A stretch of DNA of 64,000 nt from JACMLC01 sp963720235 (GTDB lineage Bacteria > Acidobacteriota > Blastocatellia > Pyrinomonadales > Pyrinomonadaceae). How positions within the stretch are numbered: position 1 is the first letter of the stretch; every line of letters starts with the position of its first letter. The stretch is taken from contig OY970389.1 of the NCBI GenBank assembly GCA_963720235.1, positions 1,984,001 to 2,048,000 of the forward strand, given 5' to 3'. Shown piece by piece: positions 50,858-59,475 of this stretch. The position numbers were made by a program, and so were the translations under genes. The notes under the pieces are model-generated. The model searched no databases and had not been told where the DNA came from. It was given only the letters and a program-made list of their open reading frames with translations.

Positions 50858-51589
50858 ATGAACAAAGAGAACATTCTATTTTCCATTGTCGGCCTCTTGC
50901 TCGGTTTAATCATCGGTTTCCTTTTCGCCAACTCGGTCAACCAGCAAGGCGTTGAGCCGCGCACTGCCGAGGAGAGTGTTTCCGGTAAGAATCCGAATCT
51001 GCCAGCCGACCATCCGCAGATTCCGATGAACGCTGTGGCGGATCAGGAAGGCATGCCTCCGGCTATAGCGGAAGCGATTCAAAAGGCGCGCAATGAGCCG
51101 AACAACTTTGAGGCGCAAGTCGGCGCGGCGCAGCTTTATTACCGCATCAAGCGTTACGAAGAGGCCATCGAATTCCTGCTCAAAGCAAACCAACTTAAAC
51201 CGGATGATTACGCGACCATCGTGCGGCTCGGCGACGCCAATTTCGAGGCGGCAAATTATGAGACGGCTGAGAAGTGGTACACCGCCGCGCTCGTCAAACA
51301 GCCGGACGATGTCAGCGTGCGTACGGACATGGGCCTCACCTTTTTCCTGCGCCAGCCGCCGGACATAGACCGCGCTATCAAAGAATATCGCGGCTCGCTT
51401 GAGCGAGAGCCCAGGCACGAGCAGACTTTGCAAAACCTGACGGCGGCTTATATCAAGAAAGGCGATGCCAAAGAAGCGCAGGCCACAATGGCTAAATTAG
51501 AAGAGGTCAATTCCAGCAATCAGGCGATTCCCAAATTTCGCTCCGACCTTGAGAACTTAAATCCTTCATCTGCCGGTAAGAGAAAGTAG
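50858..51589 (+). CDS. Membrane-anchored TPR protein (CcmI-like role)
   Basis: 243 residues: an N-terminal helix (ILFSIVGLLLGLIIGFLFAN) and at least three TPR-type helix pairs from ~80 (AQLYYRIKRYEEAIEFLLKA; RLGDANFEAANYETAEKWYT). TPR proteins of this type deliver apocytochrome c to the haem lyase in system I (CcmI), and a similar job is likely here given the ResB-CcsA neighbours. This is an inference from context. Starts eight bases after ccsA. Confidence 0.75.
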   Translation: MNKENILFSIVGLLLGLIIGFLFANSVNQQGVEPRTAEESVSGKNPNLPADHPQIPMNAVADQEGMPPAIAEAIQKARNEPNNFEAQVGAAQLYYRIKRYEEAIEFLLKANQLKPDDYATIVRLGDANFEAANYETAEKWYTAALVKQPDDVSVRTDMGLTFFLRQPPDIDRAIKEYRGSLEREPRHEQTLQNLTAAYIKKGDAKEAQATMAKLEEVNSSNQAIPKFRSDLENLNPSSAGKRK

Positions 51590-51600
51590 CAACTAAACCA

Positions 51601-52160
51601 CTCTGCACTGAAAGTGCAGAGATTTGACCGATGACTGAAAGTCCAGCTATTCCAAGATGAATGTTTCAGTCTCTTCGTTGGAGGCTTCTCAATGATGCTC
51701 CAGATACTCCTGCACCATCTCTTCGGTAATGTTGCCTGTGCTCCATGCGCCGTACCCGATAGCCCAGAAGTGTCTGCCCCAATATCTTTTCCGTAGCTCT
51801 GGATATTCTTGTTGCAGCATCCGTGAAGTTCGCCCCTTGAACCGTTTAACCAAATCTGAGAGTGCTTTGGATGGCGGATACTCGATGTGCATGTGGACAT
51901 GGTCTTTGCTCACCACGCCTTTGAGGATCTTGACATCTTCGGCATCACAGATTTGAATCAACAGGTCACGACAGCGAACCTTGATGTCACCTGTCAGCAC
52001 ATGATAGCGGTACTTGGTGGCCCAAATCAGATGGACGGTTAATCTGCTGACAGTATGACTGCCGTATCGGTTCTCTTTCATGCTCTCGCACTTCTAGCAT
52101 GTCCAGAAGTGTGTAGCAACTGAAAGTCTTGCACCAAAGGTGCATAGCTTTAACTACCGG
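51601..52160. mobile_element. IS200-type insertion sequence, tnpA only
   Basis: Encloses one transposase gene. Left end: hairpin CTCTGCACT/AGTGCAGAG at 51601-51621. Right end: hairpin TGCACC/GGTGCA at 52130-52144. The motif ACTGAAAGT recurs at 51608, 51634 and 52119, near both ends. No tnpB is present, as is normal for IS200. Exact ends are uncertain. A CGCAAAGG hairpin starts about 12 bases after the right end. Confidence 0.7.
51689..52081 (-). CDS. tnpA: IS200/IS605-type TnpA transposase (Y1 HUH)
   Basis: 130-residue single-strand DNA transposase. Family blocks are visible: LTVHLIWATKYRYHVLTG at the start, the HUH metal site in KDHVHMHIEYPP (~60), FKGRTSRMLQQEYPEL, and the catalytic Tyr in the last helix (MVQEYLEHH or the Tyr of GYGAWSTG). 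Full length and without a visible break, so it may be active. It could be a domesticated relative of RAYT transposases, which mobilise palindromic repeats, but this is not shown. Confidence 0.88.
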   Translation of the reverse strand: MKENRYGSHTVSRLTVHLIWATKYRYHVLTGDIKVRCRDLLIQICDAEDVKILKGVVSKDHVHMHIEYPPSKALSDLVKRFKGRTSRMLQQEYPELRKRYWGRHFWAIGYGAWSTGNITEEMVQEYLEHH

Positions 52161-52171
52161 CTTGGGACAGT

Positions 52172-52261
52172 AAAAAAAGATTTCCCGCAAAGGCGCAAAG
52201 ACGCAAAGAAAGGCATAAGCTCTTCTTTGCGTCTTTGCGTCTTTGCGGGAAATCTTTTTTT
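52172..52261. repeat. CGCAAAGG hairpin element, near-perfect
   Basis: Left arm AAGATTTCCCGCAAAGG with CGCAAAG words; right arm CTTTGCGTCTTTGCGGG and AAATCTTTTTTTC. Almost perfect complement over 35 bases with a short loop AGGCATAAGCTC. The T run makes it a strong terminator in both directions. It lies between the IS and the next gene. Confidence 0.92.
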
Positions 52262-52268
52262 CTTAATC

Positions 52269-53267
52269 TTATGGCTCGATGGTGACGCGCAAGATGTTTG
52301 ACATTGCGCGCCGCTCTATCTTGCCATCATTGGTGACAACGATGAGCAAGCCCTTCTCGACGGTCATGCGTCGCACCTGACTCATATAACGCTCGACGCG
52401 CATGCCGTCTGTGGTTTCGATGATGAGTCTTGGGCCAACACGAGCCTCTGTGGCAGCAGGCGCGGGCTCAGGAGTTGTGTTTGTCGTCGCAGCAGGCTGC
52501 TCGGTCTTTTTCGCAGTCGTGCTGGGCGTTCTGCGTGTGTTGCGCGGCGTTCTGGTTCTGCCGGTTCGCGTCGTTCTGGTCGGTCTGGTTGGAGCAGGCT
52601 TTGCAGGCTCTGTCGCTTCAGGTTTTGCTGCTGCCGCTTCTTCTTCATCTCTGACAGCAGTTGCCGGAGACAGTGTCTCAAGCTCTCTGGAAGAGACTGC
52701 GGGCGGCTCTTCATTCAGACGCGCGCCTGCTGAATTGACGCGCCGCGCATTCTTGTCTCTGCTCTCGGAGACTGTCGGCTCTACATTCTCAGGCGCGGGC
52801 GTCGTCTCGGCCAGAGGCTCAAAGCCGCCGGAGAAGCGTATGCGATAACGGCCCGGATCATCGTTTGCGCTTCGCGCCTCGACGCGCAGGATTAAAGTTT
52901 CGCGCCGCCTGAGATAGATGCTTCTTGATGTGCTGGATGTGCTCAGACCTGCATACATGCTGAGCTTGGCGAGCGGGCGCAGAGTTCCAGCCGTAAATAA
53001 ATCCACGTCTCCATTCAAATTATTGCTTTCAACCGTCAGGAACAGATCGCCCGGCGTGCCTGTCAGCAAATAAAAGTAGCGCGTCAGTCGCGGGTCGCCT
53101 ATGTCTCTGGCGATAATCTCGCCACTGATTTCGCCAGAAGTGACGGGCGTGGGAAATTCTATATTGGTTGATTGCGCGGACGCGACAAGTGTGACGACCA
53201 GCATCAGCAAGGTCGCAATCGCAATTCTTTTCGTTACGTGCAAAATTGTTTGAAGGAATTTCTGCAT
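52269..53267 (-). CDS. Secreted protein with PPC-like domain and low-complexity linker
   Basis: 332 residues. A signal peptide (~1-32, LLMLVVTLVASAQS) leads to a beta-rich domain with the pattern of bacterial pre-peptidase C-terminal folds (YFYLLTGTPGDLFLTVESNN; GRYRIRFSGGF). Then come ~120 residues of Pro, Glu, Ala, Thr and Arg (TRTTRTGRTRTPRNTRRTP). A C-terminal piece, RLIIETTDGMRVERYMSQVR, is beta-rich and duplicated in spirit by VTNDGKIERRAMSNILRVTI. Function unknown; perhaps envelope or secreted matrix. It starts at 53267, with an earlier in-frame start at 53297. It is divergent in sequence composition from its neighbours because of the linker. Confidence 0.65.
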   Translation of the reverse strand: MQKFLQTILHVTKRIAIATLLMLVVTLVASAQSTNIEFPTPVTSGEISGEIIARDIGDPRLTRYFYLLTGTPGDLFLTVESNNLNGDVDLFTAGTLRPLAKLSMYAGLSTSSTSRSIYLRRRETLILRVEARSANDDPGRYRIRFSGGFEPLAETTPAPENVEPTVSESRDKNARRVNSAGARLNEEPPAVSSRELETLSPATAVRDEEEAAAAKPEATEPAKPAPTRPTRTTRTGRTRTPRNTRRTPSTTAKKTEQPAATTNTTPEPAPAATEARVGPRLIIETTDGMRVERYMSQVRRMTVEKGLLIVVTNDGKIERRAMSNILRVTIEP

Positions 53268-53358
53268 AAAGCTTTTCTTGTGCAACAACTCGCGCAAGCG
53301 GAAGATGATTCTATCATCGTCCGACCAAAATCCAGAGTCGAATGGAAGTTAGCGAAGG

Positions 53359-53466
53359 AAATTTCCCGCTGGTGGCGCAAAGACGCAAAGATAAGCACGC
53401 AAAGAGTTGAATGCCTTTTTATCTTGAAAGCTTTCTTCGCGTCTTTGCGCCTTTGCGGGAAACTTG
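53359..53466. repeat. CGCAAAGG hairpin element
   Basis: Left arm AAATTTCCCGCTGGTGGCGC then AAAGACGCAAAG words; right arm TTCGCGTCTTTGCGCC and TTTGCGGGAAACTT. Lies between the secreted-protein gene and the response regulator gene, and shares the GGTGGCGC variant with the copy at 44219. Confidence 0.9.
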
Positions 53467-53473
53467 CTTTTGC

Positions 53474-54160
53474 TCAGCCTGCGAATTTGTAACCAAGACC
53501 GTGAACTGTGAGGATAAACTGCGGGTGTCTCGGATTGGGTTCGAGCTTCTGTCTGAGCCATGCGACATGCACATCAACCGTGCGCGTCGAAGGCATTGCA
53601 TCATAGCCCCAGACTTCATCCAGCAAAGTGTCGCGCGAGATAACATTGCCGCGATGCTCTATCAAGTAATGCAGCAGCTTGAACTCAAGCGAGGAAAGCT
53701 CTACAGGCTGGCCCTCGCGGTCAACCTCCGCGCGCCGGAAATCAATTCGCACTGGCCCAAACTGATATGTCTCAGGCGCAGGCGCGTTAGCCGCCGGGAC
53801 GCGCCGCAAGAGAGCTTCGATGCGCGCCAGCAGTTCTAACAACTCGAAAGGCTTGGTCACGTAATCATCTGCGCCGAGTTTGAGGCCAACCACTTTATCA
53901 ACCACCTGCCCGCGCGCCGTGAGCATCAGGACAGGCGTCTGTACATTCTTCTGCCGCAGGTCGCGACAGACATCGAAACCGTTTTTGCGCGGCAGCATGA
54001 CATCCAAAATAATTAAATCGAAGGGCGCGGCGAGCGCGCGTTCCAGTCCCGCTTCACCATCAGAGGCGGTTTCAACAGCATAGCCTTCGCTGCTCAAACG
54101 GTCTGTCAGGGTGAGGACGAGTCCCGGCTCATCTTCGACCAGCAAAATTCTGGGCTTCAT
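53474..54160 (-). CDS. OmpR/PhoB-type response regulator
   Basis: 228 residues. Receiver domain (~1-120) with acidic pocket ED at 9-10, phosphorylated Asp53 in LDVMLP, Thr in MLTARG and Lys in YVTKPF. DNA-binding winged helix (~130-228) with ELSSLEFKLLHYLIEHRGNV and the recognition region MPSTRTVDVHVAWLRQKLE. It is the partner of the histidine kinase just upstream; their frames overlap by four bases. Target genes cannot be read. Confidence 0.94.
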   Translation of the reverse strand: MKPRILLVEDEPGLVLTLTDRLSSEGYAVETASDGEAGLERALAAPFDLIILDVMLPRKNGFDVCRDLRQKNVQTPVLMLTARGQVVDKVVGLKLGADDYVTKPFELLELLARIEALLRRVPAANAPAPETYQFGPVRIDFRRAEVDREGQPVELSSLEFKLLHYLIEHRGNVISRDTLLDEVWGYDAMPSTRTVDVHVAWLRQKLEPNPRHPQFILTVHGLGYKFAG

Positions 54161-56109
54161 AGCTTGTCTGCTTGGTTTGAAATTTTAGAGATGTCGCTCA
54201 CAACTTCTGCGCCTGGAAGATGCAAAGTAAATGCGCTTCCCTGTCCCGGCACACTCACGACACTGACTCTTCCGCGATGCGCTTCGACGACCTGCCTGAC
54301 GAGACTGAGGCCCAGACCGTTGCCGTGAATCTGCGCGGCCACAACTTCGCTGCCGCGATAGAATGGTTCAAAGATGTGTGGCAATTCGGCAGGCTCTATC
54401 CCTATGCCCTGATCTTCGACGGTTATCTGCACTTCTTCTCCATGAGCGTTGACTACAGAGCGAGCGCGTATGCTGATTCTGCGCTTTTCGTGGTCATACT
54501 TCATCGCATTGTTAAGCAAGTTTTGCAGCGTGCGGCGCAAGGCTGCGGCATCGCCTTCTACTTGAGGCAAGTCTGCCTGAATCTCTTTCTCGATGACAAA
54601 CTCTTGGCCCACGTTCAAAGGCTGGCAGGAAGCGAGCGCGTCTTCGATGAGTGGGCCAATTTCCAAAGGATGCTTTTGCAGAATCGTGCGGCCCGAACGC
54701 GCGCCCGCAAACTCCAATACCTGCTCGACCATCTCCGTCAGCCTGCGTCCTTCGTTGCGTATCAACTCGCCGTATCTTTCAATCTGCTGCGGGGCGTCAA
54801 TGATGCCGTCCGCCAGGTTCTCGCCCGCAGAGCAGATGACGGCGAGCGGCGTGCGAAATTCGTGCGAGACGGCAGAGACAAATTCCATCTGCCTGTGGGC
54901 CAGACGCTCTGCGCGCCGCGTGTTAATGACGATGATGGCGACGCTGCAAGCCAAGAGGAGCAGGATGCCGAAGCTGATGGCAAGACTGCGCCGGCGCGCG
55001 TTTGCCACAGCCGCTTCGAGCGAGCCAGCCGGATGCTGAATCAAAAGTTGCCATGACCCTCCGGGTTCTATATTTTCCAGAGCAGTCTTGCTCTGCATCT
55101 CACGATTAAAGACACGCACCGTCACGCTGCGCGCGCGCGTGCTGCCACTATCCGACTGCTCCTCCGTACGCATCAAGACCTGTTCCGGCGGCATCCTTCT
55201 CTTAAAGACCGCGCTGCCCTCAGACGACCGGGCCAGCTTGTGAGGCATGCCAAAAAAGAGTGTGTCGAGTTGGTCAGGCTCTATGACCATGAGCCGCGCT
55301 GTCGCGTCACCGACAGATGGCTGCATTTGTGCTGATTGATAAATAGGCCTTTCCGGCGCGCGCGGGTTGATGACAGAGAGTTGATATTCAATCCCGTCTC
55401 CGATGGAAAAGTAACGCCGGGCCAGAGCCGGAATCAACTCTTTCTGAATCACTTCGAGATTGAGTTTGATAATCACATAGCCCGCGAAAGGAGAATTTTC
55501 CGGCATGTGCGGCACACGCTCTTTCGGCGTCAACTGAATCTTGCTGTCTTCAGTGATGACAACTTTCGGCGCGGCTAGAATCGGAGAGATAAGCGCAGGC
55601 ACATCCGGCGCGACAGGCTCAAGCGAGATTTCTGTGAGGCTTTCCGATTCATTATTATTCTGTTGAAAATTGCGTTCGAGCCGCGTGCGCAAAGCGGCAA
55701 GCTCATTGGGCCACTCGGCCACAGCAAACTTTTTATCGGCAGGATTAAAGCGGCTCAAACGAAGCTGATTCTGCTCGTCCTGTTCAAGCACATACAAATC
55801 GCCAACCAGTCGCGGGTAAGGCGAGCTTGTATTCCACTTCTCAAAACGCGCCGCAAACTCGCCCGCATCCTTGTCGTGCAGCATCTCCGAATCCATCTGA
55901 AAACTCAGAAAGACTCTCGTTATCTCACGATTAAAGTCCTGACTAAAATGCGCCGCGCCCACGCGCAAGCTTGTCTGCATGCGCTCGCGCTCGCCACGGC
56001 TGACCTGTCCGAGCCAACGATATTGCAGCGTCGCCAGGAGGCCCAACAGCGCGACCATCAGGCCCACCAGCCATAACATCTTCGGAGGTTTGCGCTTCCA
56101 AAACTTCAT
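54157..56109 (-). CDS. Sensor histidine kinase
   Basis: 650 residues. An N-terminal helix (MLWLVGLMVALLGLLATLQY) and a large extracytoplasmic domain (~40-375) precede a second helix (LAISFGILLLLACSVAIIVI). The kinase core has the phosphorylated His in SHEFRTPLAVI (~415), the N box LRRTLQNLLNNAMKYD, G1 VEDQGIGIEPAEL and G2 GNGLGLSLVRQVVEAH. The signal is unknown; the periplasmic domain shows no motif I recognise. The response regulator overlaps its 3' end by four bases. Confidence 0.94.
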   Translation of the reverse strand: MKFWKRKPPKMLWLVGLMVALLGLLATLQYRWLGQVSRGERERMQTSLRVGAAHFSQDFNREITRVFLSFQMDSEMLHDKDAGEFAARFEKWNTSSPYPRLVGDLYVLEQDEQNQLRLSRFNPADKKFAVAEWPNELAALRTRLERNFQQNNNESESLTEISLEPVAPDVPALISPILAAPKVVITEDSKIQLTPKERVPHMPENSPFAGYVIIKLNLEVIQKELIPALARRYFSIGDGIEYQLSVINPRAPERPIYQSAQMQPSVGDATARLMVIEPDQLDTLFFGMPHKLARSSEGSAVFKRRMPPEQVLMRTEEQSDSGSTRARSVTVRVFNREMQSKTALENIEPGGSWQLLIQHPAGSLEAAVANARRRSLAISFGILLLLACSVAIIVINTRRAERLAHRQMEFVSAVSHEFRTPLAVICSAGENLADGIIDAPQQIERYGELIRNEGRRLTEMVEQVLEFAGARSGRTILQKHPLEIGPLIEDALASCQPLNVGQEFVIEKEIQADLPQVEGDAAALRRTLQNLLNNAMKYDHEKRRISIRARSVVNAHGEEVQITVEDQGIGIEPAELPHIFEPFYRGSEVVAAQIHGNGLGLSLVRQVVEAHRGRVSVVSVPGQGSAFTLHLPGAEVVSDISKISNQADKL

Positions 56110-56407
56110 CAACACAATACTAGCATGACCTGTTCAGACCATTGACGCAGCCATAATAGATTTTACATTCTTAACATCTGAGCTTGTTTTTCCAGTTTCC
56201 GAAACGGTTCCAATCTTTGTAATCAAAACGCAATGGAATAATCTTCAACCTGCTGCATTAATTTTGTGTATAGATTCTATTATCATTTCGTATATTAATC
56301 ATTTTGTGTACGTGCCTGTGCCGCTCCCCCCTTTAGTGCGGAAGAGGTGTAGCAACGCAGGCATCTCCAAGTTCGTAAAATTTATGAACAGCAAAGGAGA
56401 TGTCGTT

Positions 56408-57046
56408 ATGATGTACTCCTTACCCCATCAGCGTCACTCACACAACTTTAACGAGCGCATAGGGCAGTCCATTCTTCGAGCACTTGCCGCGGTTGGCCGC
56501 GAGGTGCATCCCGCAATCTTCGCGCACTTTCACCCGCATGCACACGCCACAGCCAGATTGACCAGACACTTTAGCGCATATGTCTGCGCAGATGTCCATC
56601 GCCTGCACTGGCTCGACGAAATTGAGTTCGGCGCGCATGTGCATGACATCGGAAAATATTTCATTGCACCGGAGCTTCTCTTAAAACCAACCCAGCTTGA
56701 TGACGAGGAGCGAAAGATTATCGCGCTCCACTCTGTATATGGAGCGATAACAATTTCTCAACTTCCCGGCGTCACAGAAACAATTCGCCGGATAGTCCTA
56801 CATCATCACGAGCACTGGGATGGAACAGGTTATCCCGAAGGACTATCCGGCGATGCAATCCCACTCGAAGCGCGCATTGTTGCCGTCATTGATGTCTATA
56901 CATCTCTACGCGCCAGACGTTCTTATAAGCCCATGTTCACGAAGGCAGATGCTCTTAATGAATTGGTTAAAATGGCCGGAAGCGAACTTGACCCGAATCT
57001 GGTGGAAGATTTCATTAGAGCACACGCAGATACTGCCGGGAAATAA
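56408..57046 (+). CDS. HD-GYP-type phosphodiesterase
   Basis: Predicted to hydrolyse cyclic di-GMP. 212 residues. The metal site is HVHDIGKYF (~78), and the GYP part is HHHEHWDGTGYPEGL (~132-146), followed by AIPLEARIVAVIDVYTSLRA. The N-terminal ~60 residues form a helical region without receiver or GAF. ATG 56408 has AGGAG seven bases upstream; a longer frame from 56264 begins without a ribosome site. It could oppose the GAF-GGDEF enzyme at the left edge. Confidence 0.88.
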   Translation: MMYSLPHQRHSHNFNERIGQSILRALAAVGREVHPAIFAHFHPHAHATARLTRHFSAYVCADVHRLHWLDEIEFGAHVHDIGKYFIAPELLLKPTQLDDEERKIIALHSVYGAITISQLPGVTETIRRIVLHHHEHWDGTGYPEGLSGDAIPLEARIVAVIDVYTSLRARRSYKPMFTKADALNELVKMAGSELDPNLVEDFIRAHADTAGK

Positions 57047-57082
57047 GTTGTCAAAAGTTATTGACTCCGGCAATAGCAACGA

Positions 57083-57204
57083 AGAAAGTTTCCCGCCAAG
57101 GCGCAAAGGCGCAAAGAAAGCACGCAAAGAGTTGAACGGCTCTTTAGCTTGAAAGCTTTCTTCGCGCCTTCTTTGCGCCTTTGCGCCTTGGCGGGAAACT
57201 TTCT
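57083..57204. repeat. CGCAAAGG hairpin element
   Basis: Left arm AGAAAGTTTCCCGCCAAGG with CGCAAAGG words; right arm CTTTGCGCCTTTGCGCC and TTGGCGGGAAACTTTCT. Both arms carry the same GCCAAGG variation, a compensated change that argues for selection on, or copying of, the stem. It lies after the HD-GYP gene. Confidence 0.92.
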
Positions 57205-57354
57205 TTCGACATTTTACATTCTTAACATACTCTTTGCTCCCTCTTAACCACTCTCGCTGCGAATTGGGCCAAGATAGGCGCAGCTTAGAGACGTAGGCAG
57301 CTTCGCTGTAAGAGAAATCTTTAATTTCAGTCATACCAAGAGGAGGCAAGACCC

Positions 57355-58389
57355 ATGCGAAAATTTGTTCCGTTAATTCTGAAACTCTCTGTCATGCTGG
57401 TAGCAATTTCAGTTATCAGCCAGCAGGTGACAGCCACCAAAGGCGATGTCGAGCACGCCCTTGAACTTTTGAAACAGGCGCGCACGGCCATCGGCGGTGA
57501 AAGCGCAATCAACTCCATACAGAATCTGTCCATCAACGGCAGGACACGCCGTCAAATTCAAATTCCGAATGAAGCCGAACAGACATTGAACGGCGAGTTC
57601 GAGTTGAACATGATGCTGCCCGACAGGCTCATGCGCATGGAGAAGCTTATGCACGGCACGCCGCGCGAAGGCGGCGAGCGCACGCCTGGCGCGGAAGGCA
57701 AAGAACTCAAGGTCAAAGAGGTCAGAGTCTTTCGTGACGCGGAAAACTCGGAAGTGCAGAATATCATGCGGCATCATGAGCGTTCGGAGATAGCGCGTTA
57801 CATGCTCGGACTTCTGCTCACGCCGCCGCCTTCCTTTAGCGCGACATACAACTACCTCGGCGAAGGCGATGTGGGCGGCGCGCGCGCAGACATCATCGAA
57901 GCGCAGGGCGCGGGCGGATTTGTCTTGAAGATTTATCTGGACAAGTCTTCGCACTTGCCCTTGATGATGAGCTATAGAGGCTCTCTGCCGCGCATCCCCT
58001 TCAGACATTTCATCAACAACGGCGAAGGCCCGATGGTCGAGGGCGAGGATGCAGATGTCGTTATCGTTCGTCGTCCGAGGGAAGGCGCGGACGCAAAAGT
58101 TGAAGCCGCTCCGCGCATTGTCATTGAGCGCGCAGTCGGAGACGACAAAGCTCCGGCAGAAGGACGCAAGTTCGTGATGCGCGCGCCCGTTCCGTCTGAG
58201 GAGACAGAGATACAGATTCGTTTCTCGGATTTCCGCTCAGTCGGCGGCGTACTGCTCCCGCACGTCATGACGCAGTATGTCGGCGGAAAGATTGACACCG
58301 TCTGGACTGTCGAGAGATACGATGTCAACTTGCCGAACATCAACGAGAAGTTTCAAAAAGACGTTCTCATCCGCACAAAGCATAACTAA
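57355..58389 (+). CDS. Secreted LolA-like/outer-membrane-sorting-type protein
   Basis: 344 residues. A signal peptide (~1-27, LKLSVMLVAISVISQQVTA) then a helix with ALELLKQARTAIGGESAINS, and beta-rich segments such as SINGRTRRQIQIP and NGEFELNMMLPDRLM that resemble the LolA/LolB beta-barrel-like fold. A middle disordered loop is rich in Gly and Glu (HGTPREGGERTPGAEGKE). Similar proteins with an IGGE start are common in this group of bacteria. Function unknown; lipid carrying or sorting is suggested by fold only. AGGAGG lies eight bases before the ATG. Confidence 0.6.
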   Translation: MRKFVPLILKLSVMLVAISVISQQVTATKGDVEHALELLKQARTAIGGESAINSIQNLSINGRTRRQIQIPNEAEQTLNGEFELNMMLPDRLMRMEKLMHGTPREGGERTPGAEGKELKVKEVRVFRDAENSEVQNIMRHHERSEIARYMLGLLLTPPPSFSATYNYLGEGDVGGARADIIEAQGAGGFVLKIYLDKSSHLPLMMSYRGSLPRIPFRHFINNGEGPMVEGEDADVVIVRRPREGADAKVEAAPRIVIERAVGDDKAPAEGRKFVMRAPVPSEETEIQIRFSDFRSVGGVLLPHVMTQYVGGKIDTVWTVERYDVNLPNINEKFQKDVLIRTKHN

Positions 58390-58411
58390 CAAGCGGTAAT
58401 TTCTGGCGCTA

Positions 58412-58451
58412 AAAAGCAGCGAAGAAGTTTTAAAACTTCTTCGCTGCTTTT
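58412..58451 (+). terminator. Perfect 20-bp hairpin terminator
   Basis: AAAAGCAGCGAAGAAGTTTT is followed directly by its own complement, making a 40-base perfect palindrome ending in TTTT. It lies 23 bases after the LolA-like gene. Confidence 0.85.
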
Positions 58452-58480
58452 CTAATCAAGCATTTCAATTTGCAATTAAG

Positions 58481-58559
58481 TGCGCCCTCCCTGACGGTCG
58501 GGCTACTGCCCCGCAAGCAACAGTAGAGGGGCAGTAGCCCGACCGTCAGGGAGGGCGCA
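58481..58559. repeat. 32-bp perfect inverted repeat
   Basis: TGCGCCCTCCCTGACGGTCG... (58481-58512) is exactly mirrored at 58528-58559 around a 15-base loop (GCAAGCAACAGTAGA). The arms contain the smaller words GACGGTCGGGC. It sits in the convergent spacer between the LolA-like gene and the HAD gene. It does not belong to the CGCAAAGG or heptamer families. Confidence 0.95.
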
Positions 58560-58582
58560 TGTAACTGTAAGCGGGCAATAAA

Positions 58583-59290
58583 TCATCCCCTCTGTGAAGG
58601 CACTTCTGCTTCATCCAAATATTTAAGCAGGAGCGCGTAGTCCGTGAAATCTTCTAAAACGTGTCGTGCTCCGGCTTGATGCAGCAGAGCCTTTTTCTCT
58701 CCGACTGCGACACCGACAAACGGAAGGTTGAGCCGCGCGGCGGCGCGCACATCCCACAGGCCGTCACCGAGGCTCACAATCTTTTCAAACTCGCTCTGGC
58801 CGTATTGGGCCAGAGATTTTTGCATGGCTGTGCGCAGGATTTCCTCTCTGGATATGGCATCCTCTGCAAAGCCCGCTGGAATTTCATCAAAGTCAATCTG
58901 CGCGGCCTTGAGTTTCAAGACAGCAGATTCGCGCCAGCATCCCGTAGCGATTGCCACAGCCCATCCCTCTTCCTTCCGAAGACGATTGAAAGCCGCAGCC
59001 GCGCCTTTGATTTCCGCGAAGAGAGTTGCGTCCAGAGCGCATTGCTCTTTCATCAGACCGAAGAAGTGTTGCTGTAGCTTATTGATTTCTTCCGCCCGCG
59101 GCTCGCGCCCGTATCTTTCCTCAAAAACATTGAGCACAATCCCTGAGTCCGTCGTGTGCGGATACTCATGCCAGTTCGTATTGATGCCCGTCAAAGCAAG
59201 CGCGTCCCTGAATGCCTCCAGAAAGCAATCGTCATCAATGCTGTTCGTGTCCGTGAGCGTTCCGTCAATATCGAAAATCGCCAGCTTCAT
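58583..59290 (-). CDS. HAD-superfamily phosphatase
   Basis: 235 residues. Motif I is FDIDGTLTDT right at the start; motif II is AIATGCWRES; the basic residue of motif III and motif IV lie in VSLGDGLWDVRAA. The helical cap is ~20-90. Closest in layout to phosphoglycolate/beta-phosphoglucomutase-type HAD enzymes. ATG 59290 begins at motif I, as normal; a longer frame runs into the tRNA gene and is artefactual. Substrate unknown. Confidence 0.85.
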   Translation of the reverse strand: MKLAIFDIDGTLTDTNSIDDDCFLEAFRDALALTGINTNWHEYPHTTDSGIVLNVFEERYGREPRAEEINKLQQHFFGLMKEQCALDATLFAEIKGAAAAFNRLRKEEGWAVAIATGCWRESAVLKLKAAQIDFDEIPAGFAEDAISREEILRTAMQKSLAQYGQSEFEKIVSLGDGLWDVRAAARLNLPFVGVAVGEKKALLHQAGARHVLEDFTDYALLLKYLDEAEVPSQRG

Positions 59291-59356
59291 CCTGTTTCCT
59301 TTGGGCCAAAGAAAAAAGCCAAACCCTCTTGATGAGCGTTTAGCTTTTAAAAGTTT

Positions 59357-59441
59357 TGGTGCCGAAGGGGGGACTCGAACCCCCACGAGTTACCTCACAC
59401 GCCCCTCAAACGTGCGCGTCTACCAGTTCCGCCACTTCGGC
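59357..59441 (-). tRNA. tRNA-Leu (anticodon GAG)
   Basis: Reading the minus strand, GCCGAAGTGGCGGAACTGG begins the acceptor and D arms. The anticodon arm has stem CACGT/GCGTG and loop TTGAGGG, giving anticodon GAG. A variable arm GTGAGGTAACTC typical of a class II tRNA follows, then the T arm GGGGGTTCGAGTCCCCC and CTTCGGC with discriminator A. The 3' CCA is encoded in the DNA. Adjacent to secG, a common bacterial order. Confidence 0.95.
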
Positions 59442-59475
59442 TTGGGAAAGCTTGTCTTTCAAAAATCTTAACTGA

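Noticed and set aside
59291..59386. N-terminal extension of the HAD phosphatase
   Set aside because: The longer frame translates part of tRNA-Leu (GVRVPPSAP is a typical tRNA-derived peptide).
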